This document shows positions 25,564 to 34,648 of a stretch of DNA of 64,000 nucleotides, piece after piece (within the stretch, counting starts at the first letter, position 1; each line of letters opens with the position of its first letter). The DNA comes from Comamonas testosteroni TK102 (lineage in GTDB: Bacteria > Pseudomonadota > Gammaproteobacteria > Burkholderiales > Burkholderiaceae_C): NCBI RefSeq assembly GCF_000739375.1, contig NZ_CP006704.1, positions 4,588,001 to 4,652,000 on the forward strand, in the 5' to 3' direction. Under the pieces are notes generated by a model. It was not told where the DNA came from. It ran no database searches and saw only the letters and a list, made by a program, of their open reading frames with translations. Made by a program: the position numbers and the translations under genes.

Positions 25564-27399
25564 ATGCAATTGCGCACCACCGCCCTGGCAGCCAGCCTGC
25601 TCATCGCTCTGACCGGCCTGAGCGCCTGCAGCAGCACCGCAGCGCCGGAGCCCGCGCGCAAGGACGGCACGGCTCAGGCCAGCGGCAACGATGCCAAGGC
25701 CCAGGCCGCAGCGCCAGCCGTCACCCAGACTGCCGCCGCCCAGGCTGCCGCTGCCGCCTACGACTTCGAGCTGGATGTCTTTCACCCCGTCATCGCCAAG
25801 AACGGCATGGTGGCCTCGGAGCAGGAACTGGCCACGCAGATCGGCGTGGATATTCTCAAAGCGGGCGGCAATGCCGTCGATGCCGCCGTGGCCGTGGGCT
25901 TTGCCCTGGCCGTGGCCCTGCCCAATGCCGGCAATATCGGCGGCGGCGGCTTCATGATGGTGCACGATACGCGGAGCGGCAAGGACATTGCGCTGGACTT
26001 CCGCGAAGTGGCCCCAAGGGGCGCGTCACGCACCATGTACCTGGATGCCGATGGCAAGGTCATAGACGGGAAATCGCTCCACACCCACTACGCCGTGGGC
26101 GTGCCCGGCACCGTGGCGGGCATGACGCACGCGCTCTCGCGCTGGGGCAGCATGCCGCTGGCCAGGGTCATGGCGCCGGCGATTGCGCTGGCGGACAAGG
26201 GCTATCCCGTCAGCGTAACCCTGGCCAAGACCCTGGAGCAGGAAAAAAAGCAGATGGGCCGCTGGCCGGCCACCCAGGCCGTTTTCTGGAAGAACGGCGC
26301 GCCGCTGCAAACCGGCGAGCGGCTGGTGCAAAAGGATCTGGCGCAGTCCCTGCGCCTGATCAGCCAGCAAGGCGCCAAGGCTTTCTATCAGGGAGCGATC
26401 GCGCAGAAGATCGCTGCTGAAATGGCGCCGCATGCCAATGCCATCACTCTGCAGGACCTGCGCGATTACAAGGTGGCCGAGCGCGAACCCGTGCGCGGCA
26501 GCTACCGTGGCTACCAGATCGTGACCATGCCTCCGCCCTCCTCGGGCGGCGCGCATCTGATTCAGATTCTGAACATGATGGAGCGCTGGCCCATGAATCA
26601 ATGGGGCGCCAACAGTGCGCAAAGCATGCACTACATGACCGAGGCCATGAAGCTCGCCTATGCCGACCGCTCGGAATACCTGGGCGACCCGGACTTCGTG
26701 AAGATTCCGCTCAAGGGACTGATCTCCAAGAACTATGCCGGCGAGCTGGCTGCGGGCATCAAGCCCCAGCAGGCCAGACCCAGCCAGGACATCCGGCCCG
26801 GCCGGCCCCAGGCCTATGAAAGCGACCAGACCACCCATTACTCCGTGGTGGACAAGGCCGGCAATGCCGTGGCCGTGACCTATACGCTGAACACCAATTT
26901 CGGCAGCGGCATCGTCGCCAGGGGCACGGGCATTCTGCTCAACAACGAGATGGACGATTTCTCGGCCAAGCCCGGTGTGGCCAATGCCTATGGTCTGGTG
27001 GGCGGCGATGCGAATGCCGTGCAGGCCGGCAAGCGGCCGCTGTCGTCGATGACGCCGACCCTGGTGCTCAAGGACGGCAAGCCGGTCCTCGTCACCGGCA
27101 GTCCGGGCGGAGCGCGCATCATCACCACGGTGCTGCAGCAGGTCGTCAATCACATCGACTTCGGCATGAACCCGGCCGAGGCGGCGTCCACGCCGCGCTT
27201 TCATCACCAGTGGACGCCTGACGAGCTGCGCGTTGAAAAAGGCTTCAGCCCAGATACGCTGGCCCTGCTCAGGCAGTGGGGCCACAAGGTGGCACTGAAG
27301 GCATCCATGGGCCGCTCGCAGACCATCGAGGTCCGTGACGGCCTGCTGCGCGGTGCCTCGGACCCGCGCAATCCTGATGGAAAAACCATGGGGTTCTGA
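25564..27399 (+). CDS. ggt: Gamma-glutamyltransferase, predicted lipoprotein
   Basis: 611 residues. The signal has lipobox LSAC, then an Ala/Gln-rich spacer and a full gamma-glutamyltranspeptidase domain. Marks include NAVDAAVAVGFALAV, NIGGGGFMMVHD, the autocleavage site at the catalytic Thr in DQTTHYSVVD, GTGILLNNEMDDF and SSMTPTLV. The enzyme is processed to two subunits and removes or transfers the gamma-glutamyl group of glutathione and similar peptides in the periplasm. Good ribosome site AGGAG before 25564. It has no clear link to purine breakdown apart from position. Confidence 0.93.
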   Translation: MQLRTTALAASLLIALTGLSACSSTAAPEPARKDGTAQASGNDAKAQAAAPAVTQTAAAQAAAAAYDFELDVFHPVIAKNGMVASEQELATQIGVDILKAGGNAVDAAVAVGFALAVALPNAGNIGGGGFMMVHDTRSGKDIALDFREVAPRGASRTMYLDADGKVIDGKSLHTHYAVGVPGTVAGMTHALSRWGSMPLARVMAPAIALADKGYPVSVTLAKTLEQEKKQMGRWPATQAVFWKNGAPLQTGERLVQKDLAQSLRLISQQGAKAFYQGAIAQKIAAEMAPHANAITLQDLRDYKVAEREPVRGSYRGYQIVTMPPPSSGGAHLIQILNMMERWPMNQWGANSAQSMHYMTEAMKLAYADRSEYLGDPDFVKIPLKGLISKNYAGELAAGIKPQQARPSQDIRPGRPQAYESDQTTHYSVVDKAGNAVAVTYTLNTNFGSGIVARGTGILLNNEMDDFSAKPGVANAYGLVGGDANAVQAGKRPLSSMTPTLVLKDGKPVLVTGSPGGARIITTVLQQVVNHIDFGMNPAEAASTPRFHHQWTPDELRVEKGFSPDTLALLRQWGHKVALKASMGRSQTIEVRDGLLRGASDPRNPDGKTMGF

Positions 27400-27410
27400 C
27401 GCCGAACAAA

Positions 27411-27438
27411 AAAGCCGCGCTCCCCCGAGCGCGGCTTT
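27411..27438. terminator. Two-way terminator between ggt and glxR
   Basis: Perfect arms AAAGCCGCGCT / AGCGCGGCTTT; the minus-strand copy has a T6 run, so it mainly ends the glxR-hyi transcripts and secondarily ggt. Confidence 0.8.
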
Positions 27439-27495
27439 CACTTGAGGCGGCTGCTGGCCGTACGCGTGGCCAGTGGCCGCCCTCCCCACCTCTCT

Positions 27496-28407
27496 TTATT
27501 CAGCCTTCTGACCGATTTCGAAGTTGGCCTGGATTTCCAGGGCACGCACCATGCCCGAATGATCCCAGGCTGCACCGCCGTGGGCCACGCAGCTGTTGAA
27601 CAGTTCCTGTGCCTGTGCCGTGTTGGGCAGAGACACGCCCAGCTGACGTGCGCTGGACAGGGCCAGGTTCAGGTCCTTCTGGTGCAAGGCGATGCGGAAG
27701 CCAGGATCGAAGGTGCGCTTGATCATGCGTTCGGCATGCACTTCCAGGATCTTGGAAGAGGCAAAGCCGCCCAGCAGGGCTTCACGCACGCGAGCTGGAT
27801 CGGCACCGGCGCGCGATGCGAACAGCAGGGCTTCGGCCACGGCTTCGATGTTCAGCGCCACGATGATCTGGTTGGCCACCTTGGCCGTCTGGCCGTCGCC
27901 GTTGCCGCCCACCAGGGTGATGTTCTTGCCCATCTTGTCGAACAGGGGCTTGACGCGCTCGAAAGCCGCATCGGGGCCGCCGACCATGATGGACAGGGTG
28001 CCGTTCTTGGCACCGACTTCACCGCCGGAGACGGGAGCGTCCAGGTACTGGGCGCCGGCGGCTTCGATGCGCTTGGCGAAGTCCTTGGTGGCCACGGGCG
28101 AGATGGAGGACATGTCGACCACGATCTTGCCGGCGCTGCCCTTCAGACCGGCTGCCACGCCGTCTTCACCGAACAGCACCTTCTCCACGTCGGGAGTGTC
28201 GGGCACCATGATGAAAATGATGTCGGCACGCTCGGCCACGCCGCGAGCGGTGGTGCACTGGGTGGCGCTGGTTTCGGCGATGTTGGCAGGCACCTTGCCC
28301 ACGGTGTTGACGAACAGCTGGTGGCCGGCCGCAATCAGGTGGCCGCACATGGGCGCGCCCATGATGCCCAGACCGATAAAGCCCAGCTTGAGAGACGATG
28401 CGTTCAT
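27496..28407 (-). CDS. glxR: Tartronate semialdehyde reductase (2-hydroxy-3-oxopropionate reductase)
   Basis: 303 residues. The NAD(P)-binding start LGFIGLGIMGAPMCGHL, the substrate motif DAPVSGGEVGAKNGTLSIMVGG, the catalytic-lysine region GQTAKVANQIIVALN and the C-terminal HQKDLNLAL are all those of the beta-hydroxyacid dehydrogenase family, GlxR/GarR branch. It reduces tartronate semialdehyde, made by Gcl, to D-glycerate. It is the third gene of the gcl-hyi-glxR group on the minus strand, which confirms the assignment. Confidence 0.95.
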   Translation of the reverse strand: MNASSLKLGFIGLGIMGAPMCGHLIAAGHQLFVNTVGKVPANIAETSATQCTTARGVAERADIIFIMVPDTPDVEKVLFGEDGVAAGLKGSAGKIVVDMSSISPVATKDFAKRIEAAGAQYLDAPVSGGEVGAKNGTLSIMVGGPDAAFERVKPLFDKMGKNITLVGGNGDGQTAKVANQIIVALNIEAVAEALLFASRAGADPARVREALLGGFASSKILEVHAERMIKRTFDPGFRIALHQKDLNLALSSARQLGVSLPNTAQAQELFNSCVAHGGAAWDHSGMVRALEIQANFEIGQKAE

Positions 28408-28491
28408 GGTTGTACTCCTCAGTTTTCTTGATACTCAAATTCGGGGGCTGGTGGCGCTTTGCGAGCAGGCGCCACAGGCCTTGTCATCCAT

Positions 28492-29295
28492 TCAGGCAGC
28501 CACGGCGACCTTGCTCCAGTCGCCGATCTTCTGCAGCCAGCCCAGGCCGGACTCGGTGCCGTTGGCGGGCTTGTATTCGCAGCCGATCCAGCCGTCGTAG
28601 CCGATGCGATCCAGGTGTGCGAACAGGAAGGGGTAGTTGATCTCGCCGGTGCCGGGTTCGTTGCGACCGGGGTTGTCGGCCAGCTGGATGTGACCGATGC
28701 GGCCCAGCTGCTTTTGCATGGTGGCAGCCAGCTCGCCTTCCACGCGCTGGGCGTGGTAGATGTCGTACTGCACAAAGGCGTTGGGCGCACCCACTTCGTC
28801 CAGGATGGACAGGGCATCCTCGGTGCGGTTCAGGTAGAAGCCGGGGATGTCGAAGGGGTTGATGGGCTCGATGAGCAGGCGGATGTTGGCAGCGCTCAGG
28901 GCGGCGGCAGCAAAGCGCAGGTTTTCCACGAAAGTGCGGCGCACCACGGCAGCGTCGACACCGGCAGGAACCTTGCCGGCCAGGCAGTTGAGCTGGGGCA
29001 CACCCAGGGCGTGGGCATAGGTCACGGCCTTGACCACGCCGGCGCGGAACTCGTCCACGCGCTTGGGGTCGCAGGCAATGCCGCGCTCGCCCGCATCCCA
29101 GTCGCCAGCGGGCAGGTTGTGCAGAACAATCTTCAGGCCGGTGGCGTCCAGGCGCTCCTTGATCTCTTCCACGGTATGAGCGTAGGGGAAGAGAAACTCC
29201 ACGGCTTCAAAGCCTGCGTTTGCGGCACGCTCAAAACGCTCGAGGAAAGGCACCTCGGTGAACAACATGCTCAGGTTGGCTGCAAAACGGGGCAT
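28492..29295 (-). CDS. hyi: Hydroxypyruvate isomerase
   Basis: 267 residues, TIM-barrel AP-endonuclease-like fold. The start PRFAANLSMLFTEVPFLERFERAANAGFEAVEFLFPY and the later LLIEPINPFDIPGFYL, FVQYDIYHAQ and HIQLADNPGRNEPGTGEINYPFLF are characteristic of Hyi. It interconverts hydroxypyruvate and tartronate semialdehyde and usually accompanies gcl. The ATG at 29295 follows GGAGAC. About 150 bases separate it from gcl. Confidence 0.95.
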   Translation of the reverse strand: MPRFAANLSMLFTEVPFLERFERAANAGFEAVEFLFPYAHTVEEIKERLDATGLKIVLHNLPAGDWDAGERGIACDPKRVDEFRAGVVKAVTYAHALGVPQLNCLAGKVPAGVDAAVVRRTFVENLRFAAAALSAANIRLLIEPINPFDIPGFYLNRTEDALSILDEVGAPNAFVQYDIYHAQRVEGELAATMQKQLGRIGHIQLADNPGRNEPGTGEINYPFLFAHLDRIGYDGWIGCEYKPANGTESGLGWLQKIGDWSKVAVAA

Positions 29296-29375
29296 GATAA
29301 AAGTCTCCGGTAATCGTTAATGGTGGGGCTGGCGGACGCCAAGCAAGGGCCTGAGCCGGCCGCGCCGCCCCGCAG

Positions 29376-29434
29376 CGAAAGCGTCGTCCCCCTCCTGCAA
29401 AGGCAGGGGGGAGCGGCACAGCCGCTCAGGGGGA
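29376..29434. repeat. GC-rich palindromic intergenic element between gcl and hyi
   Basis: Contains CCCCCTCCTGC / GGCAGGGGGG type arms and a second CAGCCGCTCAGGGGG segment. It resembles intergenic palindromes frequent in this family; may modulate read-through from gcl to hyi. Confidence 0.5.
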
Positions 29435-29443
29435 GTTTTCCTA

Positions 29444-31234
29444 TCAGTCCAGCAGAGCCAGTGCGCTGGGCGCGTCGGCCTTTTCGGTCGCCAGGTCTTC
29501 GAACTCGACCACGTTGTCGATTTCGGCGCCCATGGAGATGTTGGTCACACGCTCCAGGATGCACTCGATCACCACAGGGGTCTTGTGCTCGGCCATCCAG
29601 GCTTCGGCCTGCTGCATGGCGGGGGCAAAGTCTTCGGCGCGATGAACGCGAATCGCCTTGCAACCCAGGCCTTCAACGACCTTAACATGGTCAACACCGT
29701 AGCCGCGGGTCGCATCACCCTCATCCATGTTGATATTGTCGAACGCCAATTGCACGCAATAGTCGATCGAGAAAGCGCGCTGTGCCTGACGGATCAGACC
29801 CAGATAGCTGTTGTTCACCAGCACGTGAACATAGGGCAGCTTGAACTGCGCGCCCACGGCCAGCTCTTCGATCATGAACTGGAAGTCGTAGTCGCCGGAC
29901 AGCGCCACGATCTTGCGCTGGGGATCGGCCACGCGCACGCCCAGAGCGGCGGGAGTGGTCCAGCCCAGAGGACCGGCCTGGCCGCAGTTGATCCAGTTGC
30001 GGGGCTTGTACACGTGCAGGAACTGGGCACCGGCGATCTGCGACAGACCGATGGTGGACACATAGGTGGTGTCGCGGTCCAGCGTGTTGTTCATGCACTG
30101 GTAGACGCGCTGGGGCTTCATCGGCACGTTGTCGAAGTTGGTCTTGCGCAGATACTCGACGCTGTTCTTGCGACCCTGGCACTCGGCCACCCAGGCCTTG
30201 CGGCACTTGAGCTTGCCGGCTGCCTTCCACTCCTTGGCGACGGCAACGAATTGCTCCAGAGCCGCCTTGGCATCGGAGACGATGCCGTAGTCAGGCGCGA
30301 ACACGCGGCCGATCTGCGTGGGCTCGATGTCCACGTGGATGAACTTGCGGCCCTTGGTGTAGACCTCGACCGAGCCGGTGTGACGGTTGGCCCAGCGGTT
30401 GCCGATGCCGAACACGAAGTCCGATGCCAGCATGTTGGCATTGCCGTAGCGGTGGCTGGTCTGCAGACCGCACATGCCGACCATCAGGGGGTGATCGTCG
30501 GGGATGGTGCCCCAGCCCATCAAGGTGGGGATCACGGGCACGTTCAGGATCTCGGCCAGCTCGACCATCAGATCGGAGGCATCGGCGTTGATCACACCGC
30601 CGCCGGAGACCAGCAAGGGACGCTCGGATTCGTTGAGCATCTCGATGGCCTTCTCGGCCTGCTTGCGCGAGGCAGCTGGCTTGTAGGCAGGCAGGGGCTC
30701 GTAGGTGTCGATGTCGAACTCGATCTCGGCCAGTTGCACGTCGATGGGCAGATCGATCAGCACGGGGCCGGGACGACCGGAGCGCATCAGGTGGAAAGCC
30801 TGCTGGAAGGCACGTGGCACCTGGGCAGGTTCCAGCACGGTAGTGGCCCACTTGGTCACGGGCTTGGCGATGGAGGCGATGTCCACGGCCTGGAAGTCTT
30901 CCTTGTGCAGACGCGAGCGAGGCGCCTGACCGGTAATGCACAGGATTGGAATGGAGTCGGCGCTGGCCGAGTACAGACCGGTGATCATGTCGGTGCCGGC
31001 AGGGCCGCTGGTGCCGATGCACACGCCGATGTTGCCAGCGACGGCACGGGTGTAGCCTTCAGCCATGTGGCTGGCGCCTTCCACGTGACGGGCCAGAATG
31101 TGACCGATTCCGCCGTGGTTCTTCATTGCAGCGTACAGCGGGTTGATGGCCGCGCCGGGCACACCAAACGTCACGGTTACACCTTCTTTTTCGAGCACCA
31201 GGACTGCGGCGTCGATTGCTTTCATTTTGGCCAT
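29444..31234 (-). CDS. gcl: Glyoxylate carboligase (tartronate-semialdehyde synthase)
   Basis: 596 residues. A ThDP-dependent enzyme of the acetohydroxyacid-synthase family: [17 protein letters not shown] at the N-terminus, where a Val replaces the usual catalytic Glu as in known Gcl, then [16 protein letters not shown] and the ThDP motif [18 protein letters not shown]...[12 protein letters not shown]. It joins two glyoxylates to tartronate semialdehyde and CO2. First gene of the minus-strand group that continues to hyi and glxR; a LysR gene is divergent 110 bases away. Confidence 0.96.
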   Translation of the reverse strand: MAKMKAIDAAVLVLEKEGVTVTFGVPGAAINPLYAAMKNHGGIGHILARHVEGASHMAEGYTRAVAGNIGVCIGTSGPAGTDMITGLYSASADSIPILCITGQAPRSRLHKEDFQAVDIASIAKPVTKWATTVLEPAQVPRAFQQAFHLMRSGRPGPVLIDLPIDVQLAEIEFDIDTYEPLPAYKPAASRKQAEKAIEMLNESERPLLVSGGGVINADASDLMVELAEILNVPVIPTLMGWGTIPDDHPLMVGMCGLQTSHRYGNANMLASDFVFGIGNRWANRHTGSVEVYTKGRKFIHVDIEPTQIGRVFAPDYGIVSDAKAALEQFVAVAKEWKAAGKLKCRKAWVAECQGRKNSVEYLRKTNFDNVPMKPQRVYQCMNNTLDRDTTYVSTIGLSQIAGAQFLHVYKPRNWINCGQAGPLGWTTPAALGVRVADPQRKIVALSGDYDFQFMIEELAVGAQFKLPYVHVLVNNSYLGLIRQAQRAFSIDYCVQLAFDNINMDEGDATRGYGVDHVKVVEGLGCKAIRVHRAEDFAPAMQQAEAWMAEHKTPVVIECILERVTNISMGAEIDNVVEFEDLATEKADAPSALALLD

Positions 31235-31307
31235 GAGGGTCTCCTAAAAACTTGGTTGAACTTTAGTCAAGACCTTTGCTTGCTGGAAGCCGCCCTCAGA
31301 CCATAAA

Positions 31308-31330
31308 ATTTATTCCACCCAAGAATAAAT
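31308..31330. promoter_or_regulatory. LysR-type operator candidate ATTTATTC-N7-GAATAAAT
   Basis: A perfect 8-bp inverted repeat with a 7-base spacer, 14 bases upstream of the LysR ATG and in the gcl promoter region. TTC-N7-GAA fits the T-N11-A pattern of LysR boxes. A near-identical palindrome lies before another LysR gene at 39739-39761. Confidence 0.55.
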
Positions 31331-31343
31331 AGGAGATGAACCC

Positions 31344-32261
31344 ATGGACAGACTCGACGCGATGCACATGTTTGTGCGCGTGGTGGAGACCGGCAGTTTC
31401 ACCAAGGTCGCCCAGGAATTCGCCACCACCCAGCCCACCGTGACCAAGCAGGTCGCGGCCATGGAGGCTCGCCTCAAGGTGCGTCTGCTCAACCGCAATA
31501 CGCGCGGCGTGAGCCTGACCGAAGCCGGCGCGCTTTACTACGAAAAGTGCAAGATCATCGTCAGCGACGTGGCCGAGGCGGAGAACGTGGTCAAGGTGCG
31601 CCAGACCCAGGTCCAGGGTCAGCTGCGCATCGGCAGCTCGGTGGCCTTCGGACGCCGGGTACTCATTCCGCTGGCCATGGATTTCATGAAGCACAACCCG
31701 CAGGTACAGGTCGATCTGAGCTTCGAGGACCGCTACACCGATCTGGTGGCCAACGGCATCGACGTGGCGCTGCGCCTGGGCAAGCTGGCCGACTCCTCGC
31801 TGGGCGCGCGCATGCTGGGCGTCAACCCCTGGATGCTGGTGGCCTCCAACACCTATTTGCGCAAGCACGGCACGCCGCGCCGCCCCTCGGACCTCAAGGA
31901 GCATTCCACGCTGATCTACAGCAGCGTGCAGGGCAACGACATCTGGCGCCTGCGCAATGCCAGCGGCGAGCCGGTGTCGATTCCCGTCACCGGGCGGCTG
32001 CGCTCCAACAATCTCTCGGCCCTGCTGGCGGCGGCCCGCTCGCACATGGGCATTGCGGCCCTGCCGCGCTACGTGGCCCAGGACTCGCTCAAGGACGGTC
32101 GCGTGGTGGAAGTGCTCAAGACCTGCCGCCTGCCCGAGCAGGAGATCCACGCCGTCTACCCCTCGCCGCGTCTGGTGCCGCAGAAAGTGCAGTCCTTCAT
32201 CGCCTTCCTTCAGGGCAAGTTCGACGATGCCTGGTGGGAGGATCTGCCGCGGGGCGGGTGA
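31344..32261 (+). CDS. LysR-family regulator, divergent from gcl
   Basis: 305 residues. The HTH at the N-terminus (MHMFVRVVETGSFTKVAQEFATTQPTVTKQVAAMEARLKVRLLNRNTRGVSLTEAG) belongs to the CrgA/AaeR-like subgroup; the effector domain follows. By position it is the likely regulator of gcl-hyi-glxR, and the inverted repeat just upstream is a likely binding site. Ribosome site AGGAG precedes the ATG. Confidence 0.9.
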   Translation: MDRLDAMHMFVRVVETGSFTKVAQEFATTQPTVTKQVAAMEARLKVRLLNRNTRGVSLTEAGALYYEKCKIIVSDVAEAENVVKVRQTQVQGQLRIGSSVAFGRRVLIPLAMDFMKHNPQVQVDLSFEDRYTDLVANGIDVALRLGKLADSSLGARMLGVNPWMLVASNTYLRKHGTPRRPSDLKEHSTLIYSSVQGNDIWRLRNASGEPVSIPVTGRLRSNNLSALLAAARSHMGIAALPRYVAQDSLKDGRVVEVLKTCRLPEQEIHAVYPSPRLVPQKVQSFIAFLQGKFDDAWWEDLPRGG

Positions 32262-32267
32262 TTGCAT

Positions 32268-32290
32268 ATTGATTCTGTAAAAGAATCAAT
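32268..32290. repeat. Inverted repeat ATTGATTC-N7-GAATCAAT after the LysR gene
   Basis: Perfect 8-bp arms with the same ATTC-N7-GAAT core and spacing as the site upstream of the gene. It could be a second LysR site or a weak terminator; no T run follows. Confidence 0.45.
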
Positions 32291-32307
32291 CCCTGCATAT
32301 CGCTATT

Positions 32308-32325
32308 AAAAACAAAGCACCTACC
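32308..32325. repeat. Dispersed intergenic repeat, copy 1
   Basis: An exact 18-base match to 41398-41415, with a shared TGCATATCGC a few bases upstream in both. Belongs to an AT-rich intergenic element family. Confidence 0.6.
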
Positions 32326-32405
32326 ACCCTCTGGTCAATAACTTCAGTATCAATACAGCCTGAAATCCTTGATGATCAGGCGCAAGCTGCTATCGATACA
32401 GCGGA

Positions 32406-33758
32406 TCAGAGCACCAGGATGGCACGGAAGTCGTTGACATTGGTATGCGTCGGACCGGTGATCACCAGATCGCCCAGTGCCGAGAAATAGCCATAGGCAT
32501 CGTTGCGATCCAGGTGATCGCTGATGCGCAGATCCAGCTCTGCCGCGCGCTTGAGCGTGCAGGGCAAGACACGGGCTCCCGCATTGTCCTCGACACCGTC
32601 GATGCCGTCGGTATCCGCAGCCAGCGCCCAGACCTTTTCCTGACCCTGCAGGGCCTGGGCCAGACCCAGGCAGAACTCGCCGGCACGCCCGCCGCGCCCC
32701 TTGGCCGCACCGGGTTGACGCGGGCGGATGGTCACCGTGGTTTCGCCACCCGAGAGAATCACGCAGGGTTTGGCAAAAGGCTGGTCATGCCTGGCCACGG
32801 CACGCGCCAGCGCTGCATGGACCTTGCCCACCTCGCGCGACTCTCCCTCCATCTCGTCGGACAGCACATGCACGGCAATGCCGGCCGCGCGGGCAGCCGC
32901 CGCCGCGGCCTTCAGCGACTGCTGGGGCGTGGCGATCAGATGCACCTCATGGCCTTCGAAGCGGGCATCACCGGGCTTGGGCGTCTCCAGCTCGCCGGCT
33001 TGCAGCGCAGCGCGCACGGACTCGGGAATGCCGATCTGGTAGCGGTCCAGGATGGCCAGTGCATCGGCACAGGTCGACGCGTCCGGCACCGTCGGTCCGC
33101 TGGCGATCACCGAAGGATCGTCGCCGGGCACATCGCTGATGGTCAGCGTCACCACTTTGGCGGGATGGCAGGCGGCTGCCAGACGGCCGCCCTTGATGCG
33201 CGAGAGGTGCTTGCGCACGCAGTTCATCTCGCCAATCGCCGCGCCGCTCTCCAGCAGCGCCTTGTTGATGCGCTGCTTCTCAGCCAGGTCGATGCCTTCG
33301 GCGGGAAGCGTCAGCAGGGAAGATCCACCGCCGGAGATGAGGCAGATCACCAGATCGTCGGCCGTCAGCCCCTCGGTCAGCGCCAGAATGCGCTCGGCCG
33401 CAGCCAGACCCGCCGCGTCCGGCACCGGGTGGGCGGCTTCCACCACCTCCAGGCGCTGGGCCAGCCCTTCGGGGCGTGGGGGAATGTGTGCGTAGCGCGT
33501 CACCACCAGACCCGACAGCGGGGCATCCTGCGGCCACAGAGCTTCCAGCGCCTGCGCCATGGAGCCGCCGGCCTTGCCTGCGCCCAGCACCAGCGTGCGC
33601 CCCTTGGGCGGCTTGGGCAGATGGCGCGCCAGACCCTCAATGGGCAGGGCATTGCGCACCGCCACGTCATACAGATGACGCAGAAAGCCAGCCGGGTCTT
33701 GCTGGGGAACAGGCGTTGCCGCGGCCTGCGCGCGCGAGGATGTATTCTGTGCTTGCAT
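32406..33758 (-). CDS. ttuD: Glycerate 2-kinase (MOFRL family)
   Basis: About 450 residues. It has the glycerate-kinase N-terminal domain (LVLGAGKAGGSMAQALEALW, LVVTRY, EAAHPVPDAAGLAAA, CLISGGGSSLLTLPAEGI) and the MOFRL C-terminal domain (CVILSGGETTVTIR, GRGGRAGEFCLGLAQAL, ADTDGIDG). It phosphorylates glycerate from GlxR to 2-phosphoglycerate, feeding glycolysis. This completes the glyoxylate-to-central-metabolism route encoded by gcl, hyi and glxR. Start at 33758 (MQAQNTSS); the longer frame upstream overlaps the GntR promoter. Divergent from the GntR gene. Confidence 0.94.
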   Translation of the reverse strand: MQAQNTSSRAQAAATPVPQQDPAGFLRHLYDVAVRNALPIEGLARHLPKPPKGRTLVLGAGKAGGSMAQALEALWPQDAPLSGLVVTRYAHIPPRPEGLAQRLEVVEAAHPVPDAAGLAAAERILALTEGLTADDLVICLISGGGSSLLTLPAEGIDLAEKQRINKALLESGAAIGEMNCVRKHLSRIKGGRLAAACHPAKVVTLTISDVPGDDPSVIASGPTVPDASTCADALAILDRYQIGIPESVRAALQAGELETPKPGDARFEGHEVHLIATPQQSLKAAAAAARAAGIAVHVLSDEMEGESREVGKVHAALARAVARHDQPFAKPCVILSGGETTVTIRPRQPGAAKGRGGRAGEFCLGLAQALQGQEKVWALAADTDGIDGVEDNAGARVLPCTLKRAAELDLRISDHLDRNDAYGYFSALGDLVITGPTHTNVNDFRAILVL

Positions 33759-33932
33759 AGCTGCGCATTGTGCATTCGGGCTTTTTTCCCTTACAGAGGG
33801 CCCCCAGTCACAACACTGCTGATCTTTGCAATACCAATGTTGCAAGCCCTTGCTCCCATTGGGTTTGCGCGCTTGCGCACAGCTTTCTGCGCCTGAACAT
33901 CGATACAAACACCATGTTTGGTGAACAGAAAC

Positions 33933-33940
33933 TGTATACA
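33933..33940. promoter_or_regulatory. TGTATACA palindrome upstream of the GntR gene
   Basis: 31 bases before the GntR ATG and about 175 bases from the ttuD start, in the divergent promoter region. An autoregulatory operator is the simplest reading. Confidence 0.55.
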
Positions 33941-33970
33941 AAACTTGTCTTCAACCGCTATGATGGATTT

Positions 33971-34648
33971 ATGGAAACTTCCACCACCAGTTTCATTGTC
34001 GAAAGCCTGACCAAGGCCATCGTCGAGCATCGCCTGATGCCCGGCACCAAGCTGGCCGAGCAAAAGTTGGCCGACCACTTTGGAGTTTCCCGCACCCTGG
34101 TGCGCCAGGCCCTGTTCCAGCTTTCGCAGAACCGTCTCATCCGGCTCGAGCCCGCCCGCGGCGCCTTTGTGGCCACGCCTTCGGTGGACGAGGCGCGCCA
34201 GGTGTTTGCCGTGCGCCGCATGCTCGAGGCCGAGATGGTCCGCAGCTTTGTCAAGCAAAGCAGCGCCGCCAAGATTCGCGCCCTCAAGCAGCATGTGGCT
34301 GCCGAGAAGAAGGCCATGGAAGCCAATGACGTGGGCCAGCGCACCGAGCTGCTGGGCGACTTCCACGTGCGCATGGCCGAGCTCATGGGCAACGAGGTGC
34401 TGGCACAGCTGCTGGGCGAGCTGATTTCCCGCTGCGCATTGATCACCCTGATGTACCAGTCTGCATCGGCGGCCGAGCATTCGCACGAAGAACATGCCGA
34501 CATCGTGACCGCGCTGGCCGCGGGCGATGCCGAACATGCGGTGCAGCTGATGCAGCTGCACCTGGACCACGTGGAAGCAGGCCTGACCTTCGACCGCGAT
34601 TTGCCAACGAACGACTTGTCGATGGCACTTTCATCCGTATCCCTATGA
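33971..34648 (+). CDS. GntR-family (FadR/FCD type) regulator of the ureide operon
   Basis: About 225 residues. The N-terminal winged HTH (KAIVEHRLMPGTKLAEQKLADHFGVSRTLVRQALFQLSQNRLIRLEPARGAFVA) is followed by an all-helical FCD effector domain with the metal/ligand histidines expected from FHVRMAEL and HSEEHADI-like segments (here HSHEEHADIV). Start at 33971 (METSTTS). It is the first gene of an operon with puuE, whose ATG overlaps this TGA (ATGA). Such FCD regulators usually sense an intermediate of the pathway they control; here a ureide or glyoxylate intermediate is likely. Confidence 0.9.
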   Translation: METSTTSFIVESLTKAIVEHRLMPGTKLAEQKLADHFGVSRTLVRQALFQLSQNRLIRLEPARGAFVATPSVDEARQVFAVRRMLEAEMVRSFVKQSSAAKIRALKQHVAAEKKAMEANDVGQRTELLGDFHVRMAELMGNEVLAQLLGELISRCALITLMYQSASAAEHSHEEHADIVTALAAGDAEHAVQLMQLHLDHVEAGLTFDRDLPTNDLSMALSSVSL